Positions 23,708 through 32,380 of a stretch of 45,857 bases of DNA are shown here, piece after piece. How positions within the stretch are numbered: position 1 is the first letter of the stretch; each line of letters starts with the position of its first letter. Both the position numbers and the translations under genes were made by a program. The DNA comes from Planctomycetota bacterium. Its GTDB lineage: Bacteria; Planctomycetota; Phycisphaerae; UBA1845. The stretch covers positions 1-45,857 of the forward strand of contig JACQXM010000052.1 in NCBI GenBank assembly GCA_016208685.1. The letters run 5' to 3'. Below the pieces are notes generated by a model that was given only the letters and a program-made list of their open reading frames with translations, did no database searches and had not been told where the DNA came from.

Positions 23708-26002
23708 CTACTTCCCGGCGGCCTGCCGCTGCTTCAGGCCTTCCTCGAAGCGCGCCAGGGCGTTCTTCAGGTCGTTGCGGTTCTTGTCCTTGCACAGCTC
23801 AATCGCCCGCTTCTCCAGGGCAACGGCGCTTTCGGCGTCGCCGGATTCGAACTTGGCCAGCGCCAGCGTGTCCACGTAGGCCCAGGCTTTCTGGTTCGTC
23901 AGTTCATTGGAGCGCTGGGAGAACTTCAGAGCCAGCTCGGCGTACTGACCCTCGTAGCGGGCCTCGGTGAGCAGTTCCCAGGCGAAGGTGTTCAGGTCGT
24001 TCGCGTCGTCGTGAATCGTCTGGAAAAGGTCCTCGGCGCAGGCGAGCGCCGCCGCACGGTCCTTCTTGCCCACGGCCAGAACGTCGAATTTCCGGGTAAG
24101 CAACTTTCCGTCGGCACCCGCTTGGGCGATCCGCGCCTCGATGTGCTTGAGGGCCTCGTCCCACTTCTTCTGCTTCATGGCGCCGCGGATGGCGTTTCCC
24201 ATGCGCTCCGCTTCCTGCTCCTTGGCCATCAGCTCCGCGATGAGCCCCCCGACTTTGGGAACGCCGGTGACCGCCAGCCCGATGTGCAGCAGTCCCGCGG
24301 AGTGATCCACCACCAACGCCCCCACCGTCTGTTGCAGAGCCGGCACGAAGGGCGTGATCTCGGCGGCGTCCCGCGGCGACATGAAGCGCTTGGCCATTGC
24401 GGCGCAGCGACCGGCGTGAACGAACACCGCCTTCGTGGTTTCCGGGGTGAGCCGCGCCAGCCCCTTGGCGAACGCTGCGTCCGTAAGCGCCGACTGTCCG
24501 CCGCGCTTGGCGCGCAACGCCCGGGCCATCGCCGACGGCGTCGAGGCGATCAGAACATCGTTGCCCTCGGTGGCGAAGTGCAGTGTGACGCCCTCGGGGA
24601 ACTTGAAACTCCGCGCCGGCACACCTTCGATGTCGCCCGCGGAGCCTTCCAGGGCTCCACCGCCGGTAGCCATTCCCGCGATGCCCAGCACCATCGTCCA
24701 GAGCGCCTGCGACTTGGCGGGGTCATTGACGGTGATCGCCGCTGCGACATCGGGCATCTTCCACCCCGTCGACGCGGCATCCCCGTCGTCGGGTGTCAGC
24801 GCAAACAGCGCCACGGTCGTGATATTGGCAAAGATCTCCCGGCCGAAATCCAGGGCGGTCACCACGGGCGCACCGGAGGTGGGAGGCGCGGTCGTGCCGG
24901 CGGTCTGCCGCGAGGGTGCCTCATTCAGCGCCCCGGCGATCAGCACTGCCGCCCCTTCGGGCACGCACTTGAGCGTGTCACGGTTGATCGGCGGTGTGCG
25001 CAACAGGTTGTATACCAGGTTGTGATGCCCCTCCGTCAAACGTAGGGAGAGGTCCAGCGAGAGTCCGTCGCCGTTGATGCCGGCCCGCCCGGTCAGCGAC
25101 TGCAAGCTGTTAACGTCGAGCACCGCCTGCGCGACCGCCGCCTCGCGGCTGTGCATCGCCGCCGTGGCAAGCAGGCCGTTGAGCATAGGCATGATGGGTT
25201 TGGCGTTGACGAAGAAAAAGAGCAGCGCGTCGTCGCGGTCTTTCAGGACGTCGGCCATGGCCTGGTTGCCGGCCAGAGAGCTTTGCTCCTCACCCTTGAG
25301 GCGCCGGATCACGCCTTCGATCAGTTTGCGATCCATGCTGGCCACCGCCAGCTTCGCGGTGAGCGTGATCTGCACGCCGTCCTCAATTTCGTAGGTGGCG
25401 AAGCCGCCGATGGGTTCGACGATCGCGCCTCCCGCGGGCAGGCCGGTCTCGATGATCCCGCGGATGAGGTCCACGTTGCCGGGATCAAAGACCGCCACCC
25501 CGGATACCGGGACGGGCTTGGTGGGGTCGATGCCGGTGATCGCCACCGCCAGGCCGCGGATGCCGAACAGCTCGCGCACCAGGGCGGGGCTGATGGCCAG
25601 CTTCGGCGCGCCGACGCCGGCGGCGGGCTGCCCGGCGTCGCTCCCGGCGAGCAGCCCCAACTGATCCAGCAGCGCAAGCATTTGTTCGCCCGGGCTGCGA
25701 AGCTCGGCATAGACGAGGGCATTGGGCGGCATCAGCCGCGCGAAGTCAGCCGTAGTGAGCACTTCCTGGCAACCCGCCAGTCGTGCCTGGGCCTTGGCAC
25801 GGGTATCGGGGTCCACGGCGCGGTCGGCAATGACCTCGTTGTAGATTTTCGCGGCGGCGGCGCAGTCCCCCCCTGCCGTCTCCACGTAGTAGCCGCGATA
25901 GAACCTGTCCTGTACCGTTTCCGCCCGCACGGGCGTGGGGGCCAGCGCCGCCGCGGCGGCGAGCCATGAGCCGAGGGTGAGGCGAACACGCATGGATGAC
26001 AT
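23708..26002 (-). CDS. Large secreted protein with DUF3352-like body and C-terminal TPR region
   Basis: 764 residues. The start is fixed by AGGAGGAA upstream of the ATG at 26002. A signal peptide covers 1-28 (LGSWLAAAAALAPTPVRA). Residues 30-80 form a short helical repeat with two Cys (GDCAAAAKIYNEV ... LAGCQEV). From about 85 to 560 the text alternates beta-strands and helices in the style of DUF3352-type proteins (PPNALVYAELRSPGEQMLALLDQ; AMADVLKDRDDALLFFFVNAKP). The C-terminal 200 residues carry TPR-like helices (KQKKWDEALKHIEARI; NDLNTFAWELLTE; AWAYVDTLALAKFESGD). No catalytic motif is evident. The gene ends 33 bases before the larE start on the same strand, so they may be co-transcribed although no functional link is known. 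Confidence 0.8.
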   Translation of the reverse strand: MSSMRVRLTLGSWLAAAAALAPTPVRAETVQDRFYRGYYVETAGGDCAAAAKIYNEVIADRAVDPDTRAKAQARLAGCQEVLTTADFARLMPPNALVYAELRSPGEQMLALLDQLGLLAGSDAGQPAAGVGAPKLAISPALVRELFGIRGLAVAITGIDPTKPVPVSGVAVFDPGNVDLIRGIIETGLPAGGAIVEPIGGFATYEIEDGVQITLTAKLAVASMDRKLIEGVIRRLKGEEQSSLAGNQAMADVLKDRDDALLFFFVNAKPIMPMLNGLLATAAMHSREAAVAQAVLDVNSLQSLTGRAGINGDGLSLDLSLRLTEGHHNLVYNLLRTPPINRDTLKCVPEGAAVLIAGALNEAPSRQTAGTTAPPTSGAPVVTALDFGREIFANITTVALFALTPDDGDAASTGWKMPDVAAAITVNDPAKSQALWTMVLGIAGMATGGGALEGSAGDIEGVPARSFKFPEGVTLHFATEGNDVLIASTPSAMARALRAKRGGQSALTDAAFAKGLARLTPETTKAVFVHAGRCAAMAKRFMSPRDAAEITPFVPALQQTVGALVVDHSAGLLHIGLAVTGVPKVGGLIAELMAKEQEAERMGNAIRGAMKQKKWDEALKHIEARIAQAGADGKLLTRKFDVLAVGKKDRAAALACAEDLFQTIHDDANDLNTFAWELLTEARYEGQYAELALKFSQRSNELTNQKAWAYVDTLALAKFESGDAESAVALEKRAIELCKDKNRNDLKNALARFEEGLKQRQAAGK

Positions 26003-26572
26003 GGTCGTTCCTCCTGTAAGTGGTTCGAGCCGGTGCGCCGGTCAGGCTTAGGCCGACTTCGCCGAGGAACCTCAATGGGTTCGATTCGGTCCACCCGGTA
26101 CGCCCGGCGACGGGTATTCGCATCGCGGGCGTGTTTATTCTTGTCGCCCCGGCGGTGGGCTCGCCCCCATCCCTGCCTGCTCCGGTGGGTTGCTGATCGC
26201 CCGCGCATCCGGGCACGATCCGCAGCCACGCCGGGAGCGCTGGCCGCCGTGGGGCAACCGAAGCGATGACTCATGGTTGCATGGGCTCGCCCGATGGCCC
26301 ACCGCTTCAAAGAGCCGCGGTACGCGTCCCGCATCGCAGCGCCGCGCGCCTTGGCCCGTTCCCTGCCGGTCGCGGCCCTCTTTCCGCCTGCATCATTCCG
26401 CATCCACAATTCTGAATCAGCTCCGCCTTCGACGCTCCCGCGGCGAACGTTGCGAGCCGCGCGGTCGGCTACGGACCGCCGGTCACCCGTCGAGGGAGTG
26501 CCGCAACGACCGGACCTCGAGCGGGGCCGCCGCGGCCCCCGAGATCAGTTTGGAGCTGTCAGGTATATGTCG
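26003..26572 (-). other. 570-base gap without a supported gene
   Basis: Between the start of the secreted-protein gene and the end of the methyltransferase. The open frames that cross it are Arg/Pro-rich shadows. I see no clear promoter or hairpin; the promoter of the secreted-protein gene should lie close to 26020-26130. Confidence 0.4.
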
Positions 26573-27388
26573 CTACGATACGCCAAGTGCCGCAAGGCGG
26601 CGCCGCGCGATGCCCACCGCCCGCGGGCTGATGTCGCAGCCCAGGCAGCCGCGCCCCAGCCGCTGGGCGACCGCCAGCGTCGTTCCGCTGCCGCAGAAGA
26701 AGTCGGCAACCAGGTCGCCCTCGTTGGAACTGGCGCGGATCACGCGCTCCAGCAGAGCCTCCGGTTTCTGCTGCGCATACCCCGTGCGCTCGCGGGAGAC
26801 GGTGGACAGGAACGGGACATCCCAGACGTCCGGCAGCGCCGGCCCCTGGGGGTGGAAGTACAAGGGACCGTTGCGGGTGGATTTGAAGGGCCGGCCGTCG
26901 CTCCCAACGCGCAAGTCGCGCGTGCGATAGTCGCCCCCGCGCAGGCGGTTGAACGTGTGCCGCCCCAGGTGCCGGGCGTATACCAGGATGTTGTCGTGTT
27001 TGCGGGCAAACCACCGCCCCGGCCGGCTGCCGCTGCGATAGTGCCAGATGATCTCATTCAGGAAGTGTTCGGGGCGGAAAACCTCGTCGAGCATCACCTT
27101 CACGTAATGCGCGCTGCGCCAATCCACATGTACATAGAGCGAGCCGTGTGCGGCGAGCAGTCGGTGCATCTGCACGAGTCGTGGTCGGAGGAATGCCAGG
27201 AACGCGGCGAGATCGCCCTGTCGCAAATCGAAGGGCGGATCGGCGTAAATCAGGTCGCAGACGCCGTCGGGCAGCCGGGCCATGAAGGCCAGGTTGTCCG
27301 CAACGTACGCGCCCTCGGCCACGGCGCAGCGCGGGCGCACCTCGGACGCGGCCTTCGAATCACGCCGAGACAGTCGGGATGTCGTCAA
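26573..27388 (-). CDS. Solitary DNA methyltransferase (N4-cytosine/N6-adenine, class beta order)
   Basis: 271 residues. S-adenosylmethionine-dependent DNA amino-methyltransferase. The catalytic motif DPPF is at 50-53 and the SAM-binding motif FCGSGTT at 231-237. This order, catalytic motif first, is the beta class, which includes both N6-adenine and N4-cytosine enzymes. Further family traits are YVHVDWRSAHYVKVMLDEVF (about 85-104), NEIIWHYRSGS (111-121) and KHDNILVYA (130-138). The recognition site cannot be read from the sequence. No restriction endonuclease lies next to it, so it is an orphan methylase. It starts with TTG, overlapping the stop of the upstream HTH gene by four bases (TTGA). 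An ATG-initiated alternative would lose conserved sequence. Confidence 0.9.
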   Translation of the reverse strand: MTTSRLSRRDSKAASEVRPRCAVAEGAYVADNLAFMARLPDGVCDLIYADPPFDLRQGDLAAFLAFLRPRLVQMHRLLAAHGSLYVHVDWRSAHYVKVMLDEVFRPEHFLNEIIWHYRSGSRPGRWFARKHDNILVYARHLGRHTFNRLRGGDYRTRDLRVGSDGRPFKSTRNGPLYFHPQGPALPDVWDVPFLSTVSRERTGYAQQKPEALLERVIRASSNEGDLVADFFCGSGTTLAVAQRLGRGCLGCDISPRAVGIARRRLAALGVS

Positions 27389-27666
27389 AGGGACTCGATC
27401 GGTTCCGGCTCGCCGGGATTGATGCCCAGGGCGTCCATGCGCCGATACAGGCGGCTGCGCGAGATGCCCAGCAGGCGCGCCGCCTCGGTGCGCCTGCCGT
27501 CGGCGCGACGCAGCGCGGTGAGAATCTCCCGCTTCTCCACCGAGGCCAACACCTGGTCCAACGCTCCACCCGCGGGGTCGCCGCCCTCCATGTGCCCGCC
27601 GCCGTTGGGCAGCCGATGCACCGGTATCGCAGACGACCCTCGACCTGTTCGTCTACTTCTGGTCAT
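27385..27666 (-). CDS. Small Fis-type helix-turn-helix protein
   Basis: 93 residues from the ATG at 27666, which has GGAG six bases upstream; the ATG at 27678 is also possible. The first 35 residues are basic and probably flexible (TRSRRTGRG, HRLPNGGG). The C-terminal half is a HTH_8/Fis domain: LDQVLASVEKREILTALRRA, DGRRTEAARLLGISRSRLYRRM, as at the C-terminus of Fis and NtrC-type activators, but without any AAA+ or receiver domain. Likely a free-standing DNA-binding protein. Its stop overlaps the start of the methyltransferase gene, and a good promoter lies upstream at 27754-27782, so the pair forms a two-gene operon. It may control its own operon or guide access of the methylase; both are inference. 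Confidence 0.8.
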   Translation of the reverse strand: MTRSRRTGRGSSAIPVHRLPNGGGHMEGGDPAGGALDQVLASVEKREILTALRRADGRRTEAARLLGISRSRLYRRMDALGINPGEPEPIESL

Positions 27667-27753
27667 GTTGAACTCCATCCATTGCCACCGGCATGGCGCT
27701 GTAAGGTACGACCGAGCCGAGCTAAAGCATATGACGCCCGTTGCAGCTCGCGT

Positions 27754-27782
27754 ATTATAGGCACGCCGCGCCGGCGCCTCAA
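27754..27782 (-). promoter_or_regulatory. Sigma-70 promoter of the HTH-methyltransferase operon
   Basis: On the minus strand, TTGAGG (27782-27777) and TATAAT (27759-27754) are separated by 17 bp. The -10 box is perfect and the -35 box matches four of six. Transcription would begin near 27747, about 80 bases before the HTH start. It lies in the 216-base divergent gap shared with polA; I could not find an equally good promoter for polA. Confidence 0.65.
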
Positions 27783-27882
27783 TCGCACACAGCGATTTAC
27801 GCGGAAAACATGCGCCGCGGCGAAATTCGCGCGGGGTGCGACCGTGTGTCAAAATCGCGCGCTGGGGCGGAAGGCAGGGCCC

Positions 27883-30633
27883 ATGGCCGGTAGTTTGTAT
27901 ATCCTGGATGGACACGCCCAGATCTACCGCGCCTTCTACGCGCCGTTTCGCGACCTTACCAGCCCTACCGGCGAGCCGACGCGCGCAACGCATGTGTTTT
28001 GTCAGATGCTCTTCAACCTGCTTCGCCAGCGCCGCCCTGACTATCTCGCCATGGCGCTCGATGTTGGCGATGAAACCGTCTTTCGCCGCACTCTGGATGC
28101 GAACTACAAGGCGCACCGCGAGCCTCCGCCCGAGGCGCTGGAAGTGCAGGTGAACCGCATCGTCTCCATCGTTAGCGCGATGGGTGTTCCCGTCCTCCGC
28201 GTGCCGGGCTTCGAAGCCGATGACGTGATGGCCACCATCGCCCATCGCCTCAGCCATCACGAAGTAGAGGTTTATCTGGTCAGTCGCGACAAGGACTTGG
28301 ATCAGCTCATTACGGACCGCGTCCGGCTGTATGACGTGAACAACGACGAGGTTACGGACCGCGATCGCTTGCTGGCGGTCAAGGGCTATGCGCCGGCACA
28401 GGCCGTGGAGATTCAGACTCTGGCGGGCGACGCCACGGACAACATCCCCGGTGTGCAGGGGGTGGGGCTCAAAACGGCGGCCAAGCTCATCGCGCAATAC
28501 GGCACGGCGGAGGCGGCCGTCGCGCATGCCGGCGAGCAGACGCCCAAGCTCGCGGAACGCCTGCGCGCCTTTGCGCCGCAGCTCCCCGTCACCCGCAGGC
28601 TCGTGACGCTGCGGCGCGACGTTCCCGTGGAGTTCGATCTGGAACGCTGCCGCACGAGCGGCTTGTCACTAGCGGCCGTCCGCCCCCTCTTCGATGAGCT
28701 TGGTTTCACACGGATGCATGAGCTCCTGGATGCAACCATCGCCGACCTGGGCGGTGGGCGACCGCCCGCGTCCACGGCCCCCGCGCCGGCGTTGGCGAAC
28801 GGCCTTCACGGGCCACAGCTCCAGGACGAGCGCGGGAGCTATCACCTGATCGACACGCCGGAGAAGCTGGCGGCCTTTGCGGCTCAGCTCGCCAGGCAAC
28901 CGGCGTTTGCCTTCGACACGGAAACCACGGCACTGAATCCCGTGCAGGCGGATCTGGTGGGAATGTCCTTCGCCTGGAGAAGGGGTGAGGCATATTACCT
29001 CCCCGTGTTAGGCACCGGTGGCGCGTTGCTTCCGCGGGATCTGGTGGTCGGCACGTTGCGGCCGATCCTCGAAAACCCCGCCGTTGCCAAGGTGGGCCAG
29101 AACATGAAGTACGACATCGTCGTGCTTCGGCAGTGCGGCATCGAAGTGGCGGGCCTGGCATTCGACACGCTGCTGGCCAGCTTCCTGCTCGATCCGCTCC
29201 GTTCGTCGCATTCCCTGGATTCCCTGGCCAAAACCCACCTGAACCACGAGATGATCCCCATCACCGACTTGATCGGCAAAGGGCAGCACCAGACCACGAT
29301 GGACAACGTGGAAACCTCGCGCGCCTGTGAATACGCCGCGGAAGACGCGGATTACACCTGGCGGCTTAAGGAACTGCTGGAGCCGCGCATGGCCGGCAGT
29401 CCCGTGGAGCGGCTCTTTCGCGAAACGGAGATGCCGCTGGTGCAGGTGCTCGCCGAGATGGAACACAACGGCATCGCGCTCGATCCCGCGCTGCTGCGCA
29501 CGCTCGGTGCGTCCATTGCCACGCGTGTCGATGAGCTGACGCACGAGATCCACCGCGCCGCGGGGCACGCTTTCAACGTCGATTCGCCGAAGCAACTCGC
29601 GGCCGTGCTCTTCGACGAACTGCAACTGGGCGTGGTGCGGCAGACCAAAACCGGTCGCAGCACCGACGCCGACACGCTCGAAACCCTCGCCGCCCAGACC
29701 GACCACCTCATCCCCCGCCTGGTTCTGGAGTACCGCGAGTTGGCGAAGCTGAAGAACACCTACGTGGACACGCTCCCGAGGATGATCTGCCGCCGCACGG
29801 GCCGCATCCACGCGAGCTTCCACCAGACCGGCGCCGTCACCGGCCGGCTTTCCTCCAGCGATCCGAACCTGCAGAACATCCCCATCCGCACCGACCTGGG
29901 GCGGCGAATCCGCGAAGCCTTCGTCGCCGGCGACGCGGATCAGGTACTGCTCACCGCCGACTACTCGCAGGTCGAGCTGCGTTTGCTCGCCCATTTCTGC
30001 AAGGACCAGGCCCTGTGTGAAGCCTTCCGCGGCGGGCAGGACATCCACCGGGCGGTGGCCGCCCAAGTCAACGGCGTGTCGGCGGACGAGGTGACGCCGC
30101 AACAGCGAAGCGCCGCCAAGGCCGTCAACTTCGGCATCATCTACGGCCAATCGGCGTTCGGGCTGGCGCGCTCCCTGGGGATCCCGGTCAGCGAAGCGCG
30201 GCAGTTCATCGACACCTACTTCCGCCGTTACCCCGGCATTCGTGCCTTCATCGACCGCTGCGTGACCGATGCCCGGCGCACGGGGTACGCCGAGACCATC
30301 CTCGGGCGGCGGCGGCCCATCGAGGAGCTCCGCTCGCGGAACCGCGGACAGGTGTCCTTCGGGGAACGCATTGCGGTCAACACGGTCGTCCAGGGCTCAG
30401 CGGCCGATCTCATCAAACGCGCCATGATCGACATCCATCGCGAGATCAAAACCGGGCGCCTGCCGGCTCGAATGCTCATTCAGGTACACGACGAACTCGT
30501 CCTGGAGGTCCCCCGGACCGCCGTGGAAGACACCGCAAAGGTGGTCCGCGAGAAAATGGAGAAAGCGATGACGTTGGAGGTGCCGATTATAGCGGATGTC
30601 CACTGGGGTCGGACGTGGGCGGAAGGCAAGTGA
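27883..30633 (+). CDS. polA: DNA polymerase I
   Basis: 916 residues from the ATG at 27883; the 168 codons upstream in frame are antisense to the HTH gene and not used. Three domains are present. The 5' nuclease (about 1-290) has GHAQIYRAFYAPFRDL, GFEADDVMATIA, SRDKDLDQLI and GDATDNIPGVQGVGLKTA. The 3'-5' exonuclease (about 320-510) has an intact DTETT with Asp345 and Glu347, NMKYD and EDADYTW, so proofreading is expected. The polymerase A domain (about 540-916) has motif A DYSQVELR at 693-700, motif B with the RSAAKAVNFGIIYG block, and motif C VHDEL at 868-872. Full length; all key residues are present. It acts in Okazaki-fragment maturation and repair. It is divergent from the HTH-methyltransferase operon. 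Confidence 0.98.
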   Translation: MAGSLYILDGHAQIYRAFYAPFRDLTSPTGEPTRATHVFCQMLFNLLRQRRPDYLAMALDVGDETVFRRTLDANYKAHREPPPEALEVQVNRIVSIVSAMGVPVLRVPGFEADDVMATIAHRLSHHEVEVYLVSRDKDLDQLITDRVRLYDVNNDEVTDRDRLLAVKGYAPAQAVEIQTLAGDATDNIPGVQGVGLKTAAKLIAQYGTAEAAVAHAGEQTPKLAERLRAFAPQLPVTRRLVTLRRDVPVEFDLERCRTSGLSLAAVRPLFDELGFTRMHELLDATIADLGGGRPPASTAPAPALANGLHGPQLQDERGSYHLIDTPEKLAAFAAQLARQPAFAFDTETTALNPVQADLVGMSFAWRRGEAYYLPVLGTGGALLPRDLVVGTLRPILENPAVAKVGQNMKYDIVVLRQCGIEVAGLAFDTLLASFLLDPLRSSHSLDSLAKTHLNHEMIPITDLIGKGQHQTTMDNVETSRACEYAAEDADYTWRLKELLEPRMAGSPVERLFRETEMPLVQVLAEMEHNGIALDPALLRTLGASIATRVDELTHEIHRAAGHAFNVDSPKQLAAVLFDELQLGVVRQTKTGRSTDADTLETLAAQTDHLIPRLVLEYRELAKLKNTYVDTLPRMICRRTGRIHASFHQTGAVTGRLSSSDPNLQNIPIRTDLGRRIREAFVAGDADQVLLTADYSQVELRLLAHFCKDQALCEAFRGGQDIHRAVAAQVNGVSADEVTPQQRSAAKAVNFGIIYGQSAFGLARSLGIPVSEARQFIDTYFRRYPGIRAFIDRCVTDARRTGYAETILGRRRPIEELRSRNRGQVSFGERIAVNTVVQGSAADLIKRAMIDIHREIKTGRLPARMLIQVHDELVLEVPRTAVEDTAKVVREKMEKAMTLEVPIIADVHWGRTWAEGK

Positions 30634-30810
30634 CCGGCCGTTCAAGTTCCCCGGCTCCGCCGGTGCGACGGCCCAGGCCTGTGCCGGTGAATTTTTTACG
30701 ACTTGGCTGATTCAGCTAACCATCGGCCTTGTGGCGTGTCCAACCCTATGGCATTCTGAGCGCCGGGTGCGCCTGGTGCGAAGTACGCGACTACGAATGG
30801 AGGTACGACC

Positions 30811-31032
30811 GTGAGGATCAAGAAGGCCAAAGCGATGCTCCTCGCCCTTGCCTTGGGCGGCGTGCCCTTGGTTACATCCGGCGCATGCGATCCGCGGACG
30901 GGAGTCTTCTCTTTCTTCCGCGATTCCGACAATTACGACGATGGCTTCGTGGACGTGTTTGTCGACGACCCGTTCTACTACGGGGACGAGGTGGTTGTAG
31001 TCGACGACTGCTACTACTACGACTGCTACTGA
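30811..31032 (+). CDS. Tiny exported Tyr/Asp-rich protein, possibly a lipoprotein
   Basis: 73 residues, starting with GTG at 30811 seven bases after GGAGG. A signal peptide (KKAKAMLLALALGGVPLVTSGAC) ends at a Cys that could be lipid-modified, although SGAC is a non-ideal lipobox. The mature part, about 48 residues, is extremely acidic and aromatic: Asp makes up about a quarter, with Tyr, Phe and Val, in motifs like DSDNYDDGFVDVFVDDPFYYGD, and it ends YYYDCY with two Cys four residues apart. I know no family like this. It could be a metal- or surface-binding peptide, or a component of the envelope matrix. It follows polA by 177 bases and is probably transcribed separately. Confidence 0.7.
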   Translation: MRIKKAKAMLLALALGGVPLVTSGACDPRTGVFSFFRDSDNYDDGFVDVFVDDPFYYGDEVVVVDDCYYYDCY

Positions 31033-31126
31033 CGCCGAGCCGTCCCGCCGGCTACCTGATTGCCGCGGACGTCGCCTTTGCGCGCCGCGCGGACGCCGCC
31101 ACCCCTAGGCCGGCGTCGCTTGGAAG

Positions 31127-31771
31127 TCATTCCGTACCCGTCGTGAGCTGAAACGAAAGCTGCTCGAGGTGGACGGCCAGGTCCACGGAGGAGATGGCCA
31201 CGTCACCGCTGACGTGAAGCGGAACCGGCGCGAAGTTGAGCACGCCGCGGATGCCCGCCTGCACCATGGCTTCGACGACCGCTTGCGCCGCCTGCGCCGG
31301 AACCGCCAGGATCCCCAGCCGGATGCCCAGCGCCTGGACGCATTCCGGCATGTCGGCAACCGGCCGGACGCGAAGCTGCGCGGCGGCGGAGACGGTGCGC
31401 CCGATCTTGGCGGCGTCGTTGTCAAACACCGCTGCCACCTCGAAACCCTTCTCCGCAAAGCCGCGGTAGGACACCAGCGCCCGCCCCAGGTTCCCCCAGC
31501 CCACCAGCAGAACGTTCGATTTGCGATCCGTGCCCAGAATGCGGCGCACGCGGGCGATGAGCTCGGGCACGCGGTACCCGACGCCCGCCTGTCCAAACTG
31601 CCCGAAGTAGGCCAGGTCCTTGCGCACCTGGGCGTCGGAAAGGTGCAGCGTCTCACCGAGCTCCTTGCTTGAAACGGTCGGTACCTCCGCGGCGTGGAAC
31701 AGCTCCAACTGCCGCAGGTACAGGCTCAGGCGCCGTACGGCGGGCGCGGGAATGTTGTCGTTTCTGGGCAT
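31127..31771 (-). CDS. rex: Redox-sensing transcriptional repressor Rex
   Basis: 214 residues, full length. Rex represses fermentation, respiration or related genes and lets go of DNA when NADH rises. The N-terminal winged helix (about 1-80) shows PAPAVRRLSLYLRQLELF, SSKELGETLHLSDAQVRKDLAYFGQFG and GVGYRV; the Rossmann domain has VLLVGWGNLGRAL (GxGxxG) at about 87-99 and the strand VAAVFDND for the adenosine ribose. The C-terminal swap helix is present (SSVDLAVHLEQLSF). It is divergent from groES with 208 bases between them. I looked for a Rex operator (TTGTGA...TCACAA) in this gap and in the window's other gaps and did not find a convincing one. Confidence 0.96.
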   Translation of the reverse strand: MPRNDNIPAPAVRRLSLYLRQLELFHAAEVPTVSSKELGETLHLSDAQVRKDLAYFGQFGQAGVGYRVPELIARVRRILGTDRKSNVLLVGWGNLGRALVSYRGFAEKGFEVAAVFDNDAAKIGRTVSAAAQLRVRPVADMPECVQALGIRLGILAVPAQAAQAVVEAMVQAGIRGVLNFAPVPLHVSGDVAISSVDLAVHLEQLSFQLTTGTE

Positions 31772-31934
31772 GGCGGCTCCCGCGGCGGCGCTTCGCCGAA
31801 GAAGCCCGCGCGAACGCCATGGTACCAGAAGCCGGCGATCGTCGCGCCGCGGCGTAGGCCCCGGGGCGCGACGGCGCTATCCCAGGCGCCGTGCTGATGT
31901 GTCCGATCAATTTGCCGATTCGCCAACCCTGCGG

Positions 31935-31964
31935 GTGGCACGGTTCCGGAACGTGATCTACAAT
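31935..31964 (+). promoter_or_regulatory. Possible promoter of groES
   Basis: GTGGCA (31935-31940, four of six matches) and TACAAT (31959-31964, five of six), 18 bp apart. Transcription would start near 31970, only about 10 bases before the first groES ATG. That would fit the lack of a ribosome binding site, but the spacing is not optimal. Confidence 0.35.
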
Positions 31965-31979
31965 CAACAGCCGATAGTG

Positions 31980-32309
31980 ATGATGATGGGCGATCGAACA
32001 CAGGCCAACAAGACGAAGCTGGAAACGGTGGAGCCGCTGGGCAAACGTGTTCTGATCCGTAAGGATGAGGACAAGAAGGTTACCAAGGGCGGCATCGCCC
32101 TGCCCGATTCCATCGAGATCCCCACCATCACCGGCCGCATCGTGGCGGTCTCGGCGCAGATCGAGCACGACGATAACTTCCCGATCCGGCAGTACGACCG
32201 GGTCCTGTTCAATCCTAAACAGGCGATCCCGGTGGAGTTTGAGAAGGATAACTACCTGTACGTGGTGCCGATTGAGGACGTGGTGGCCGTTTTTCGCAAG
32301 GCGACCTGA
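31980..32309 (+). CDS. groES: GroES-type co-chaperonin
   Basis: 109 residues from the ATG at 31980; the start is ATGATGATG, so 31983 and 31986 are equally possible, and no Shine-Dalgarno is visible. The GroES fold is clear: VEPLGKRVLIRKDE, then the mobile loop KKVTKGGIALPDS (binds GroEL), RIVAVSAQIEHDDN, the RVLFNP segment, and YLYVVPIEDVVAVFRK. It is a little longer than the usual 95 residues because of the N-terminal extension. It would cap a GroEL ring during folding. groEL is not downstream, where a BtpA-family gene lies, so the chaperonin must be elsewhere in the genome. Several GroES paralogues in one genome are common in Planctomycetota. Confidence 0.88.
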   Translation: MMMGDRTQANKTKLETVEPLGKRVLIRKDEDKKVTKGGIALPDSIEIPTITGRIVAVSAQIEHDDNFPIRQYDRVLFNPKQAIPVEFEKDNYLYVVPIEDVVAVFRKAT

Positions 32310-32380
32310 CGAGGGTCGCCGCGACGTTATCCGCCCCACGGCCGCCCGGCTCCGTCCTTCCCCCGACTCGCGGGTGACCG

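Noticed and set aside
27379..27882. 168-codon N-terminal extension of polA
   Set aside because: It is antisense to the HTH gene and its promoter, and polA homologues begin at the SLYILDGHAQIYRA block.
31772..31979. A Rex operator between rex and groES
   Set aside because: No TTGTGA-n6-TCACAA-like palindrome is present in the gap.
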